DNA of 47,366 nucleotides from assembly GCA_947259645.1 (NCBI GenBank), contig CAMYND010000014.1:1-47366 (forward strand), read 5' to 3'. Of the stretch, positions 8,929 to 17,779 are shown one piece after another. The notes below the pieces were generated by a model that made no database searches, was not told the DNA's origin, and saw nothing but the letters and a program-made list of their open reading frames with translations. Position 1 is the first letter of the stretch, and each line of letters starts with the position of its first letter. Source of the DNA: Thermodesulfovibrionia bacterium (GTDB taxonomy: Bacteria > Nitrospirota > Thermodesulfovibrionia > UBA6902). Both the position numbers and the translations under genes were made by a program.

Positions 8929-8968
8929 GCATGAAAAGCTTTTCCCGCGTCTCCGTGTCTTTTCATGC
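8929..8968. terminator. convergent-gene hairpin between recO and the DUF4139 gene
   Basis: A perfect 10-bp inverted repeat, GCATGAAAAG and CTTTTCATGC, encloses a 20-base loop. It fills the 42-bp space between the recO stop and the DUF4139 stop. No long T-run follows on either strand beyond the TTTT inside the stem, so it may be a modest bidirectional terminator or an RNA-stabilising hairpin. Confidence 0.5.
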
Positions 8969-8969
8969 G

Positions 8970-10433
8970 TTAGTACCTCACAAGAACTTTATAGGCGATC
9001 TTCACTTCTTCATCTTTTGGAACAAGTACATTAAACTCAGCAGTGAACGCTTCTGTCTTGGTGTAATTGTGGGATGAATCTATCATCTCCCAGTCGCCGG
9101 GTATGGGCTCGATTACTTTAATATTCACATCCTCCTGCTTATGGTTTCTCAGCTCGATCTCAAAACTGGTTTCATAGGTGTCACGCGCCATTTTTTCCCA
9201 GCTCATCTGCTTCCTGTTTCCAACCACGTCAAAGGCGTCGCCAAGTTTAATCCTGATTTTTTCATCTTTTGGCGTATGATCAATCCTGTTCTCACCGACA
9301 AACTGCAGGCTCCCTTCTTTGTCATGCTTGTAGACTTTCACCGTACCCTTCGGCAAAGGCATGCCGAGGCCGCTCTCTTTCTTATTGGCAATTTCAATAT
9401 ACACTGCTACTTTTTGACCCGTCATACCTGAGGTTATCTTATTTCTGAAGTAATGCTGCGCACCGTGGAACACGAGTTCTTTCATGACAGGAACACTGTT
9501 CGCCTGTAACAACCTGATCTGTTTTGTCTGGTTATTTTTAATTGTCGAAGGTCTTTGCAGCGTGTATAGGTGGTATTCAAAAAACTCATCCTCCTTAAAC
9601 TGGTCTTTCGCCATTCTCGCTGCTTCGGCATATACCATCCTGTCCCGGTCAATCTGGTCTTTTACCCTGCTCACATCTCCGGCAACTAGCTTGAGCTGTG
9701 CATCCTTGTATGTCGTACCGCTCCTGTTATTGATCGTCACCCATCCTGCTATGTCAGACTTTTCATCATTTTCATCCAGTGTCACAACATAGTCAGCCTC
9801 CCAGTTAATGCCATTGGTCAAATAAGATGCCTCAACTGTCTGAACAGAGCTCAACGAATTATCAAGCAACCAGACAAGTGTCGGCTGGGCAATAAGATCA
9901 TCCGGCACACCGGGGAATATTATTCTTCCGGGATGCCCATAGGTAATATCATCGCCGATTCTGAATATCGGACCTGCGTTGTTTGAAAGAACTGTCGCTT
10001 CCACCGTGGTTTCTCTTTCGGTGTAGGGATTCATGCTGTAAAGTTTCACGTTTCGGCCGACATATTTATCAAGCAGTTTTTGAGCATTCAGGAGATCATA
10101 TTCATAATTTTGCTCAAGTACGCTGAGGCTCCCGGAATCTTTCAGTGATTTTATAAACACACTTGCCGGCATGATCTCTGATGCAACATCCATAAATCTC
10201 AATTCACTCATTCCTTCAGCCAGATCAACTTCTCGTACGTCTTTGACCAATCCCAGATTCACGTTATAAATCGTTACCGCAACACCGGTCTGATCACGTA
10301 TTGTTGTGGACATTGATTCAAGTTTCTGGTCTTTTTCCGCTGCCTCTGCAGGACATAAGCCAAGAGTGCTATACAGTACAATCAAGAATACTGCTTTGGA
10401 TAATTCCTTTAAATGAGACTTCTTGCACACCAT
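8970..10433 (-). CDS. DUF4139 domain-containing secreted protein
   Basis: A 487-residue protein with a signal peptide (KAVFLIVLYSTLGLCPAEAAE), so probably periplasmic. After the signal it shows the pattern of DUF4139 proteins: VTIYNVNLGLVKDVREVDLAEGMSELRF, a middle region with QTVEASYLTNGINWEADYV, NRSGTTYKDAQLKLVAGDV, and a C-terminal beta-rich part with IEIANKKESGLGMPLPKG. The function of the family is unknown. AGGAGG lies 7 bases before the ATG. It is probably monocistronic, with a hairpin after its stop. Confidence 0.85.
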   Translation of the reverse strand: MVCKKSHLKELSKAVFLIVLYSTLGLCPAEAAEKDQKLESMSTTIRDQTGVAVTIYNVNLGLVKDVREVDLAEGMSELRFMDVASEIMPASVFIKSLKDSGSLSVLEQNYEYDLLNAQKLLDKYVGRNVKLYSMNPYTERETTVEATVLSNNAGPIFRIGDDITYGHPGRIIFPGVPDDLIAQPTLVWLLDNSLSSVQTVEASYLTNGINWEADYVVTLDENDEKSDIAGWVTINNRSGTTYKDAQLKLVAGDVSRVKDQIDRDRMVYAEAARMAKDQFKEDEFFEYHLYTLQRPSTIKNNQTKQIRLLQANSVPVMKELVFHGAQHYFRNKITSGMTGQKVAVYIEIANKKESGLGMPLPKGTVKVYKHDKEGSLQFVGENRIDHTPKDEKIRIKLGDAFDVVGNRKQMSWEKMARDTYETSFEIELRNHKQEDVNIKVIEPIPGDWEMIDSSHNYTKTEAFTAEFNVLVPKDEEVKIAYKVLVRY

Positions 10434-10653
10434 GTTAATGCCTCCTTTTTCTGTTCACGTTCTCTACGCTTCAATCTCTCAGGCCCGGAAGAATGCTCAC
10501 TATTTCCGCAAGTGAGAAAATTATCTTTCTCTCATTGTATTGAATTTTCAGATAAATTGGAAGGACCGCTATTCAACTATTCAGCTGATCTGCAGGAAGA
10601 AAGTATTTTTTCTCCGGGTACAGACCGCTCCAGTCAACTAATTAAAATCGTTC

Positions 10654-10938
10654 TTACCCTTTTATTACAAACCAGGGCAGCCTGTTCGAGCCATTCGGGT
10701 GCCCCTGCACCGGGAACAGCCTGTTATCTTTAAGGCGATACCACGGGGTATTTCCCGAGCCCTCTGGATTTCCATGGGCAGGATATACTTTGTCCCCTTT
10801 TAACCTGAACCATGGCTGGTTGTTCCTCCCCTGGGGATGCCCGTAGAGGGGATACAGCTTCTCCCCTTCAACACGATACCACGGCGACCTGCTGGTCCTG
10901 TTTGGGTTTGCATATGCAGGATATATTTTCTGACCCAT
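10654..10938 (-). CDS. small protein of four 23-residue YP/PW repeats
   Basis: I do not recognise a family with certainty. The 94-residue product is almost entirely four tandem 23-residue repeats of the form K-[LIV]-[YF]-P-x2-[GA]-[NH]-P-x-G-x4-P-W-[YF]-R-[LV]-K-G-x. The first repeat begins at KIYP and the last ends at the C-terminus. There is no signal peptide, membrane segment or Cys. The regular aromatic/Pro/Gly spacing suggests a small beta-repeat fold. The start is the ATG at 10938 because GGAGGG sits 7 bases upstream; upstream in-frame GTG/ATG codons lack such a site. It stands alone, flanked by 220 and 351 bp of non-coding DNA. Confidence 0.75.
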   Translation of the reverse strand: MGQKIYPAYANPNRTSRSPWYRVEGEKLYPLYGHPQGRNNQPWFRLKGDKVYPAHGNPEGSGNTPWYRLKDNRLFPVQGHPNGSNRLPWFVIKG

Positions 10939-11289
10939 CACTAATCCCTCCATCACAGATTCACAATTTCAAATTAATAAATAACATATATGCGCAATTA
11001 AGCAAGTATTGTGCCGAGGATAAATGTCTTGTTTTACAGTAAGTTAGTTCGAGGCTCATCGTGACTCTGCACATATATCTGTCACAATTATGTGTCTGAA
11101 TCAAGGAAAATAACATTTATGCGGTCTGCAATCTTGCTTGCTGGACAGTGACCTGATTGTCAATAAACCCTTTTTTGATAGAAAACCTGAACACTATCAT
11201 GAGTCAATAATTTTGCCGGAAAAAGATTTTGTGGATTATCATTGGAAGGGTTAAAGAGCCAGCTTATATGCCGGGCAGGATAGTCCGGA
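10939..11289. other. 351-bp non-coding stretch
   Basis: This lies between the repeat protein and the orphan TPR membrane protein, both on minus. It is AT-rich and presumably carries the promoter of the repeat protein near 10940-11040. I see no convincing ORF, tRNA or terminator. Short ORFs here overlap real genes or lack ribosome sites. Confidence 0.4.
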
Positions 11290-12939
11290 TTACAGTTGAA
11301 CTTCCACCATCTGCTCTCTAATGGCAGCGTGTATAGCGTTAATGTCATGACGGACCTTCATCGCCATTCTTTCGGATCTGTGGAATTGCTGTCTGACAAT
11401 AGAGTAGGCCCTGCTCATCCGGTCATATTTATTCGCTCTAACCCATCGAACCAGATGAACAATTCCCCAAATAATGCCGACAATTAACAGGCCTGTGAGC
11501 CCTGCTTCCTGCATAGCCGTCATGCCATTGTGAGGCCATATAAATTCCAGAGCAATCCAGAAGGGCCAGAGAACAAGCAATGTACCCCACGACATCCCCT
11601 CAACCGTAGTACCGGCACTGGCTAGTAACGCCCCCGGCAATATATAGGATATGGAAATCATCAGCATATAAACTGTCTTGGGCAGATCCCTTGACTTCTC
11701 GGCAGGCTCGGGCATGGTTAAACAGACACGGCTGTCCCTTTCACAATCCGACTGGCATTTCTCCAGCTGCATATATAAAGGGACGAGGCCTTTATACTGG
11801 GACAACAGCTCTTTAATCTTATCCATGACATCAGCACAGCGCCGGCAGAATGTATAGGACGGTCTTTGCAAGCCTGCAATGGCATTGTGGATTATACCGC
11901 GGATCTCCTGAATGAAGCTGCCCCTGTTTTTCAATTCCTCCTTGTTCTCCAGATAAACAAGTTCTTCATCCACCTGCTCAACCATCTGCCTTGCCCTAAA
12001 TTCAGCGCCAACAGACAGCCTGGCAAGAAGCAGCAAAATGTCAGTCTCTATAGATTTCAGATCAGGATCGACTGAGCACTTGCTGAAATATGCAACATCG
12101 CCCTGGATAGCCTGTTCGATTTTTTCGAGAGCAATCGACTTCCTGCCTGCCAGTGCCGCATAAACACCCAGATCATAAAACACTCTGGGGTCATCCTTGT
12201 TGTCATGTTTAAAGGCCTCTTCCGCGTACGTGTACGCCTGAGCAAAGTTCTTTTCTGTATAGTGAAGCCTCGCAGTGGCCCAAAGGGTGCGCGCCCTGGA
12301 TATTGAATTGAGGTTCACGGGCAGTGAGAGCGCCTTTCTGAAATACGTAAAAGCCTGTGAGGGGTTTTCTTTATGAATTTCTATAAAAGCCAGGTTCATA
12401 AGTACCTGATAATCCGTAGTGTCAAAATTTAGCGCAAGCTTGAAGCGTTCTTCCGCTTCTTCAAATTCCTCATTAATATAGTGCCTCAAGCCCTGCTGGA
12501 CGAGCTGTCTCGCCTCATTATGACGGCTTTCATTCAGGACCTCAAGGATCTCATCGAGCTTTTTATCACGCTGGGTCAACTGCCATTTAATTTCCGTTAA
12601 TTCAATACAAAGCCTGTCCCCGAGCATATCTATAGAATCGGAAATCTGATCAGTTGCCATCATTATTGAGCCGATTATACTTTCTAAAACCTGGTCCGTT
12701 ATTTTCTCAAGCTCCTCTGTCTGCTCCATTATTTCAGCCGCTATGATCTGAGCACCCTCCATACTGCTTTTGGCAGTCTCGTCTCCCGCCATTTTCTGTG
12801 CATCAATCTGCTGCCTGATCTGATGGACCATTTTCATTGCTCTCCCGTCAGCTTCAGATCTTTTATTGGATTGGGGGGTAGACGAACCTGGCCATTCAGA
12901 ATTGCCGTATAAAAATCGATGGGCTAAAAACTCATCCAT
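11290..12939 (-). CDS. coiled-coil/TPR protein with C-terminal membrane segments
   Basis: A 549-residue protein without a recognised name. In order it has a polar N-terminus, a long predicted coiled coil (about 35-145, with EIKWQLTQRDKKLDEILEVL), and TPR-like repeats (about 150-290). A Cys-rich patch follows (CRRC and CQSDC, about 370-405), then three hydrophobic segments (about 423-441, 451-469, 480-499) and a basic C-terminal tail. It has no signal peptide, so the coiled-coil/TPR part is probably cytoplasmic. AGGGGG precedes the ATG by 4 bases. It looks like a membrane-bound scaffold or sensor, but there is no enzymatic domain to assign a role. Confidence 0.8.
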   Translation of the reverse strand: MDEFLAHRFLYGNSEWPGSSTPQSNKRSEADGRAMKMVHQIRQQIDAQKMAGDETAKSSMEGAQIIAAEIMEQTEELEKITDQVLESIIGSIMMATDQISDSIDMLGDRLCIELTEIKWQLTQRDKKLDEILEVLNESRHNEARQLVQQGLRHYINEEFEEAEERFKLALNFDTTDYQVLMNLAFIEIHKENPSQAFTYFRKALSLPVNLNSISRARTLWATARLHYTEKNFAQAYTYAEEAFKHDNKDDPRVFYDLGVYAALAGRKSIALEKIEQAIQGDVAYFSKCSVDPDLKSIETDILLLLARLSVGAEFRARQMVEQVDEELVYLENKEELKNRGSFIQEIRGIIHNAIAGLQRPSYTFCRRCADVMDKIKELLSQYKGLVPLYMQLEKCQSDCERDSRVCLTMPEPAEKSRDLPKTVYMLMISISYILPGALLASAGTTVEGMSWGTLLVLWPFWIALEFIWPHNGMTAMQEAGLTGLLIVGIIWGIVHLVRWVRANKYDRMSRAYSIVRQQFHRSERMAMKVRHDINAIHAAIREQMVEVQL

Positions 12940-13403
12940 AATACCCCCTTAAAAATATTTATGATTACCCAGCTTAAACAGCCAGTGCCATATAAGTAAT
13001 CAAGCCATAATAATTTGAAACATGATATAACATCCCCGCATTCACTGTTCTCAAGATGCCCGCGAGGAAGCATGATAAGCCTACATCACTTTATAAGCAA
13101 AAACGATACCTCGCAATATCAGGGACAGCACATTCCACGCGTACTAATTAATAGCATTAATAAACAGAGGGTTACAAGAAAAAGATATTCAATTGATTGT
13201 TTAAGACAGGAAAGCAGGTGTAGCAATGCACAAAAATGTGTCATTGACACTATATGTCATGCACAGTTACGGACCAGGCCGGGTTAAAATATACTATTTT
13301 CTAAATTTCAACCGGAAGATTCCGATAGGTTAAATTGTCTAAATATTGAAACGATTCCTCCATAAAATTGATCCCGCATTCTCAAAATTATTGAGGGCAC
13401 TAT
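12940..13403. other. 464-bp non-coding stretch
   Basis: AT-rich DNA upstream of the orphan TPR membrane protein and downstream of the tiny Lys-rich gene. A plus-strand frame at 13015-13287 exists, but its composition and lack of a ribosome site argue against coding. I see no RNA gene or strong hairpin. It probably holds the promoter of the TPR membrane protein. Confidence 0.4.
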
Positions 13404-13514
13404 ATTATTTCAGGACTGCAAAACCTTCCCTTATTTTTTCTTTTTTGAGTCTTTTTTTACTTTTGCCTGTTTTGCGGTTTTTGCCTTATCCTTCTTGCCA
13501 CCTTTATCTCCCAT
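13404..13514 (-). CDS. very small Lys-rich protein
   Basis: A 36-residue frame starting MGDKGGKKDKAKTAKQAK, about 40 percent Lys, ending in a short hydrophobic tail. A perfect GGAGGT Shine-Dalgarno at 13529-13524 stands 9 bases before the ATG, which is the main reason to call it. Short MGDKGxKKDK-type basic proteins recur in several bacterial phyla as I remember them, but I cannot verify that here. A role in nucleic-acid or ribosome binding would be an inference from charge only. It sits downstream of the M16 peptidase operon on the same strand. Confidence 0.65.
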
Positions 13515-13607
13515 GTCTCATCTACCTCCTTTTCAGGGAATTAAAATCATTAACTGCATTATAACCTTCCCTGACGTAAAGATAAAGAATAAAATATGAA
13601 CAGAAAA

Positions 13608-14954
13608 TTAATCCTTGTTCAGCCCGGTCTCTTCCTGGTTAGCAACGACAACAAGCGTGTAATTGTCCGGATGGAGATATTTCTGTGCGACTCTCATGAC
13701 CTCTTCTTTGGTCACACTGTTTATATATCCGGGATAATTATCAATATAATCAAGCCCGAGGCCGTAGTATTCTACCGCGACAAGGAAACCGGCAATGCGA
13801 GCACCTGTTTCAAACCTCATGGGAAAGCTGCCCGTGAGAAACGACTGCGCGTCCGAGAGTTCCCCGTCAGAAACCGGCAGTTCCCTTATTTTTTTAATTT
13901 CCTCCAGCACCTCTTTTATCGCGATATTGGCTGATTCATTCTTTGTCTGTAAGCCCACGCGGAAGCTGCCGCTATACTTGTCAGGATCAAAGTAGCTGTG
14001 AATATCGTAGACCAGCCCCTTCTCTTCCCGTATATTCTGCATAAGCCTTGACGCAAATCCACCGCCGCCTAATATATAATTCATGACGGATAATGAATAG
14101 TAATCCGGGTCACCCCTGCTCACTCCCAGATGCCCCAGCAGAATGTTAGCCTGCGTAAGGTTTCTGTCTATTGTTATAATCTTCCGTTCTTTTTGCAGAG
14201 ACGGTTGCGCCAGAGACGGAAGACTGATTTGTCCGGGTTTCCATTGAGCAAAATATCTGTCGATCAATTTTTGAACTTCCCCCGGGGTCACATCTCCCAC
14301 GACTGCCATGACCGCATTGTTCGGATAATAGTACTGTGAGTGAAAATCAACAAGGTCAGCCCTGGTTATTCTGTCCAGTGTTTCTTCAGTACCGGTGATC
14401 AACCTGCCGTAAGGGTGCTCCCCGAAGATCGCTTTTTTATACTCTCTTGATGCAAGGAATCCCGGGGATTCCTCCTGTGACTTCAATCCAGCTTTAACAC
14501 GTTCTACTGTCTTTTTCAGTTCATCTTCAGGAAAAACCGGTCGTAACATGATATCTGAAAGCAGATCAAATCCAAGATCCAGGTCTTTCTTTAACACAGA
14601 GAGGCTGATTCTGATGTAATCAGATCCTCCGGATGCCCCGACTGAGCCTCCTACAAACTCAATCTCTTCACTTATCTGCTGCGATGTTCTGCTCGTTGTC
14701 CCCTCATCCAGAAGACTTGCTACAAGGTTGGCGAGTCCCGCCTTGTCCTTATGTTCATGAAGGTTTCCGGCGCTGATTCCCACAGACACCATAACAACAG
14801 GAATGGAGTGCCTCTCAACAGTCATAAGAGTCATCCCATTACTGAGCACTGAACGTTTGACATCCAGCGCATAGGCCCGCAAAGTAACCGTTAACAGTAA
14901 GACAGCAATACAGCCTATTATAAAAATTGTTTTTTGATACTTAAACGTATTCAT
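13608..14954 (-). CDS. M16 family peptidase-like protein, non-catalytic partner
   Basis: A 448-residue pitrilysin/M16 family member with a signal peptide (IFIIGCIAVLLLTVTLRAYA). It keeps the fold signatures: LSNGMTLMTVERHSIPVVMVSVGISAGNLHEH, YYPNNAVMAVVGDVTP, NYILGGGGFASRLMQNIREEKGLVY. The zinc motif HxxEH is missing; the matching segment reads AGLANLVASLLDEGT. It is therefore probably the inactive half of an M16 heterodimer. Its ATG overlaps the stop of the upstream active-type gene by 4 bp (14951-14954), consistent with translational coupling and a two-subunit periplasmic enzyme. Confidence 0.92.
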   Translation of the reverse strand: MNTFKYQKTIFIIGCIAVLLLTVTLRAYALDVKRSVLSNGMTLMTVERHSIPVVMVSVGISAGNLHEHKDKAGLANLVASLLDEGTTSRTSQQISEEIEFVGGSVGASGGSDYIRISLSVLKKDLDLGFDLLSDIMLRPVFPEDELKKTVERVKAGLKSQEESPGFLASREYKKAIFGEHPYGRLITGTEETLDRITRADLVDFHSQYYYPNNAVMAVVGDVTPGEVQKLIDRYFAQWKPGQISLPSLAQPSLQKERKIITIDRNLTQANILLGHLGVSRGDPDYYSLSVMNYILGGGGFASRLMQNIREEKGLVYDIHSYFDPDKYSGSFRVGLQTKNESANIAIKEVLEEIKKIRELPVSDGELSDAQSFLTGSFPMRFETGARIAGFLVAVEYYGLGLDYIDNYPGYINSVTKEEVMRVAQKYLHPDNYTLVVVANQEETGLNKD

Positions 14955-16318
14955 TTTACTGGTTGAGTTTTCAGCGGTATCAAAATACCTGCTGTTCTGT
15001 TATCTTCGACAATGTATTTCCTGGCAACTCTCTGAACATCCTCAGGCATCACGTTTCCGATTCCTTCAATATATCTGTCCTTTAATTTCCAATCGCCAAT
15101 CATCTCAAATTCAGCAAGCACCATGGCCTGATAAAAGATGGAGTCCTGGCTCATGATAAATTCTGCTTCAATCTGATTTTTAGCCTTTTGAATTTCTTTC
15201 TGTGAAGGAGGCTGCTCTTTTATCTTTTCTACTTCATTATAGAGAGCTTGTTCAAGGGTCTCAATTGCTGTCCCCGGCAGCGGTGTCCCGTAAAGATAAA
15301 ACAAAAAGGGGAATTTATTGAAATTACTGTATCCGGCGCCTGCTGAGAGCGCTATTTGCTGTTCATCAATCAGGCTCCTGTAGATCCTCGCGCTCTTCCC
15401 TCCTGAGAGTACCCCTGCCAGAACATCAAGGGCGTAACTGTCATCATGCAGGATGTTCGGTGTTTTATAGGCACTTAAGACATACGGCAGTTCAGCTTCT
15501 TTTTTGACATACACTCTCCTCTCACCCCTCTGCTCCGGTTCCTGTATGTTCAACTCCGGAATCTCCGGCCCACGCGGAATACCGCCGAATTCTTTTTTTA
15601 TTTTATCAACAACTGATGCGACATTTATGTTACCGCCGACAATAATAAAGGCATTATTGGGAACATACCGGGCGCGATAATAATGCCACAAATCATCCCG
15701 CTTAATTCTTTCAAGGTCTTCCATCCAGCCAATTACCGGCCACCGGTACGGATGGTTTTTAAAAGCGGTTGATACCACCTCTTCATACACAAGGCTTTGC
15801 GGATCATCCTCATAACGCATCCTGCGCTCTTCCATGACAACATCCCTTTCAGAGAGAAAGTCTGCATCTTGCATAATCAGGTTCTGCATTCTGTCAGCTT
15901 CAAGTTCAATCGACAGAAAAATTCGGTCAGGCGCAAGCTTCTGATAATAGTAAACAAAGTCTTTACTGGTCCCGGCGTTATCAATCCCCCCTGCCCTTTT
16001 TATTATTTTCGAAAATGAATTGGGACCGTAAGCAGGAGTACCCTTGAACATCATGTGCTCAAGCACATGGCTCAGCCCGGTCTTGCCAACCTGCTCATTA
16101 ATTGAACCTGCGTCATACCAAATCTGGAATACAGCAAGGGGAGCATTAACATCCTGTATAACAAACACTTTGAGCCCGTTATCAAGCAGTTCCGTATATA
16201 CCGGGGACCCCTTCTCCTCAATTATTGTTTTGTCGCCCTGAACTCCGGGGTGGGCACACCCTGAGATAAGAAAAATCAATGCAAGGAAAAGGAATAGATG
16301 TAATTTGATCATTGCCAT
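14951..16318 (-). CDS. M16 family zinc peptidase, lipoprotein
   Basis: This is the active-type M16 peptidase. The zinc motif HVLEH lies in GLSHVLEHMMFKGT, and a downstream glutamate region follows. The N-terminus has a hydrophobic stretch and lipobox ending ISGC, so it is probably a lipoprotein facing the periplasm. YVPNNAFIIVGGNI and LSGGKSARIYRSL match the family. I place the start at ATG 16318 (MAMIKLH); upstream codons in frame give only a TTG. No strong Shine-Dalgarno is visible. It forms an operon with the non-catalytic partner (4-bp overlap). A likely role is degradation of small peptides or processing in the envelope. Confidence 0.92.
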   Translation of the reverse strand: MAMIKLHLFLFLALIFLISGCAHPGVQGDKTIIEEKGSPVYTELLDNGLKVFVIQDVNAPLAVFQIWYDAGSINEQVGKTGLSHVLEHMMFKGTPAYGPNSFSKIIKRAGGIDNAGTSKDFVYYYQKLAPDRIFLSIELEADRMQNLIMQDADFLSERDVVMEERRMRYEDDPQSLVYEEVVSTAFKNHPYRWPVIGWMEDLERIKRDDLWHYYRARYVPNNAFIIVGGNINVASVVDKIKKEFGGIPRGPEIPELNIQEPEQRGERRVYVKKEAELPYVLSAYKTPNILHDDSYALDVLAGVLSGGKSARIYRSLIDEQQIALSAGAGYSNFNKFPFLFYLYGTPLPGTAIETLEQALYNEVEKIKEQPPSQKEIQKAKNQIEAEFIMSQDSIFYQAMVLAEFEMIGDWKLKDRYIEGIGNVMPEDVQRVARKYIVEDNRTAGILIPLKTQPVK

Positions 16319-16529
16319 AAATAGTAACAAAGATAAAATCCTGAGGTCAAACGCTTTTTATTAATTTATAGATTAAACTATTTATTTGAAGAAAGTATGA
16401 ACAGATAATAAAGATAATATAACTGCAGATCACGGGGTTTTGAAAATAACGATCCATATCGAGTAGCATAATAAGACTGACGGTTCCAGAGAAGATAACA
16501 CATTACAGTGCTGACATAAAGGAGAGTAT

Positions 16530-16967
16530 ATGGCCAGAATTGGAATTTTAACCTGTTCTAACGCAACACAGGACCTGGGATGTTCATCATCAAGCTGTCT
16601 GTCATCATTACGAAAACGACAGGGTGCATTTGCAAAGTACGCGGATGAAGAGTCTCTCGACCTGATCGGCATCATAAGCTGCCCTGGCTGCCCTACCCTC
16701 ACCGGTCCTGACAAACTGTTACAGCGAGTCAAAGGACTTACTGAGTTTAATGTGGATACCATTCATTTTACTTATTGTATAAAAGCGTTATGCCCTTTTA
16801 AGGATAAATATAAAAAAGCTCTTGAAAAGGCCTATCCGGACATTAACATAGTTGTCGGCACACATCAGGTTCTGATCCAGCCCGAAGAGTACAGAAGTAA
16901 AGTCAAAAACCTCTTCAATCAGGATAAAAAGACCATGGTTGATATTATTCTGAAAAGGGATTCATAA
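16530..16967 (+). CDS. CGGC-domain-type cysteine-rich protein
   Basis: A 145-residue cytoplasmic protein rich in Cys: Cys9 (ILTCS), Cys18 and Cys23 (GCSSSSC), the ISCPGCP motif (Cys51, Cys54), and YCIKALCPFK further on. This pattern, with the GIISCPGCP strand and a His near HFTYC, fits the CGGC-domain family, a small redox or metal-binding group that in some genomes includes selenoproteins. The family call is from motif memory. AGGAGA lies about 5 bases before the ATG. It is followed 127 bp downstream by the UGA-containing thioredoxin gene, so it may belong to the same thiol/selenol cluster. Confidence 0.8.
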   Translation: MARIGILTCSNATQDLGCSSSSCLSSLRKRQGAFAKYADEESLDLIGIISCPGCPTLTGPDKLLQRVKGLTEFNVDTIHFTYCIKALCPFKDKYKKALEKAYPDINIVVGTHQVLIQPEEYRSKVKNLFNQDKKTMVDIILKRDS

Positions 16968-17094
16968 CATGTCAACAAAAAAGCCTATTAATTAATTTGA
17001 GCGGTGTATTGAAGAGAGAACAGCTGTACTGATATAATGTACGCTGACAATCATTTTCCCCCATCATATAAAAGGGATTAATTATTTATTACTC

Positions 17095-17706
17095 ATGAGA
17101 TCATTGAAACAGAGTCAATATATCTTTCTTGGTATTTTCTTACTGATCATTGCGGGAATAACTGCATGTCAGCAGGATAAGCCTGATGGCATTGCTGAAA
17201 CCCCTGCCCCGGAATCAGCCGCTGCAGAGCCTGCGAGCACTGTAGTTGACGAGTTGATGACCGCATTAAATATGCACCAGTTCAAGAACCCGGTGCAGGC
17301 GCCTGACTTCGAACTATCCTCTCTTGAGGGAAACAAAATCAGCCTGAGCCAGTATCGCGGCAAAGTCGTATTCTTGAGTTTCTGGGCTACCTGGTGACCA
17401 TGGTGCAGGAAGGAGTTGCCTTCCCTCGAGAAAATACATCAGCGATTTAAAGACAGGCCTGTCGCTGTTGTAGCTATAGATATAGAAGAAAAAAGAGAAA
17501 CTGTTCGTAAGCATGTTCGCAGCAACGGCCTTACCTATACAAATCTTCTTGACACTGACGGCAGGATAAGTGCCCTGTATGGGGTCAGGTCCACGCCCAT
17601 GAAGTACCTGATTGATAAAGATGGCAACCTGATCGGCGCAGCCCTTGGCTACCGGGACTGGGACCAGGATGAGATTAACATACTGATCGAGGAACTGCTG
17701 AAGTAA
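17095..17706 (+). CDS. TlpA/ResA-like thioredoxin, selenocysteine-containing (in-frame UGA)
   Basis: A 203-residue thioredoxin-fold protein read through a TGA at 17395-17397 (codon 101). The N-terminus is hydrophobic with lipobox ITAC (Cys25), so it is probably anchored facing the periplasm. The redoxin domain starts at APDFELSSLEGNKISLSQYRGKVVFLSFWATW. At this point a Cys is expected in the WCxxC active site; the codon is TGA, followed by PWC, giving W-U-P-W-C (Sec101, Cys104). The same frame continues with RKELPSLEKIHQRF and the cis-Pro motif VRSTPMKYLID. Without recoding the gene would be two useless halves. A candidate SECIS hairpin follows the TGA. Its likely role is disulfide or selenenylsulfide chemistry in the envelope. 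Confidence 0.9.
17395..17424 (+). promoter_or_regulatory. UGA-Sec codon and candidate SECIS hairpin (TlpA-like gene)
   Basis: After the TGA (17395-17397) come 16 bases and then the loop AGTTG (17414-17418). The loop is closed by a perfect 6-bp stem GGAAGG (17408-17413)/CCTTCC (17419-17424). Bacterial SECIS elements sit just downstream of UGA with a small loop carrying G and U, and the spacing resembles E. coli fdhF as I recall it. The hairpin lies inside the coding frame. Confidence 0.65.
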
Positions 17707-17730
17707 TAAAAAATATTACCTTAATAAAAA

Positions 17731-17754
17731 GGCCGGGGAGCATATTCCCCGGCC
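17731..17754. terminator. bidirectional terminator between the two selenoprotein genes
   Basis: A 9-bp perfect stem GGCCGGGGA/TCCCCGGCC with a 6-base loop is flanked by an A-run on the left and TTTT on the right. It therefore reads as an intrinsic terminator on both strands. It stands between the stops of the two convergent UGA-containing genes (17706 and 17780). Confidence 0.9.
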
Positions 17755-17779
17755 TTTTCTCCGACATTCTGTTATCAGG

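Noticed and set aside
13015-13287. 90-residue plus-strand frame in the intergenic region
   Set aside because: No Shine-Dalgarno, irregular composition and no recognisable family.
13346-13564. Plus-strand frame with a hydrophobic stretch
   Set aside because: The complement of the Lys-rich small gene, so poly-Lys reads as Phe/Leu. No ribosome site.
17395-17397. TGA read as tryptophan (alternative genetic code)
   Set aside because: Many genes in the window end at TGA (for example pth and nadD), and Trp is coded by TGG right beside this codon. Selenocysteine fits the catalytic Cys column exactly.
17095-17397. Truncated thioredoxin pseudogene with a nonsense mutation
   Set aside because: The frame continues intact for over 100 codons after the TGA, with the active-site PWC and cis-Pro motif conserved, and a hairpin is placed as in SECIS elements. 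A neighbouring gene shows the same pattern.
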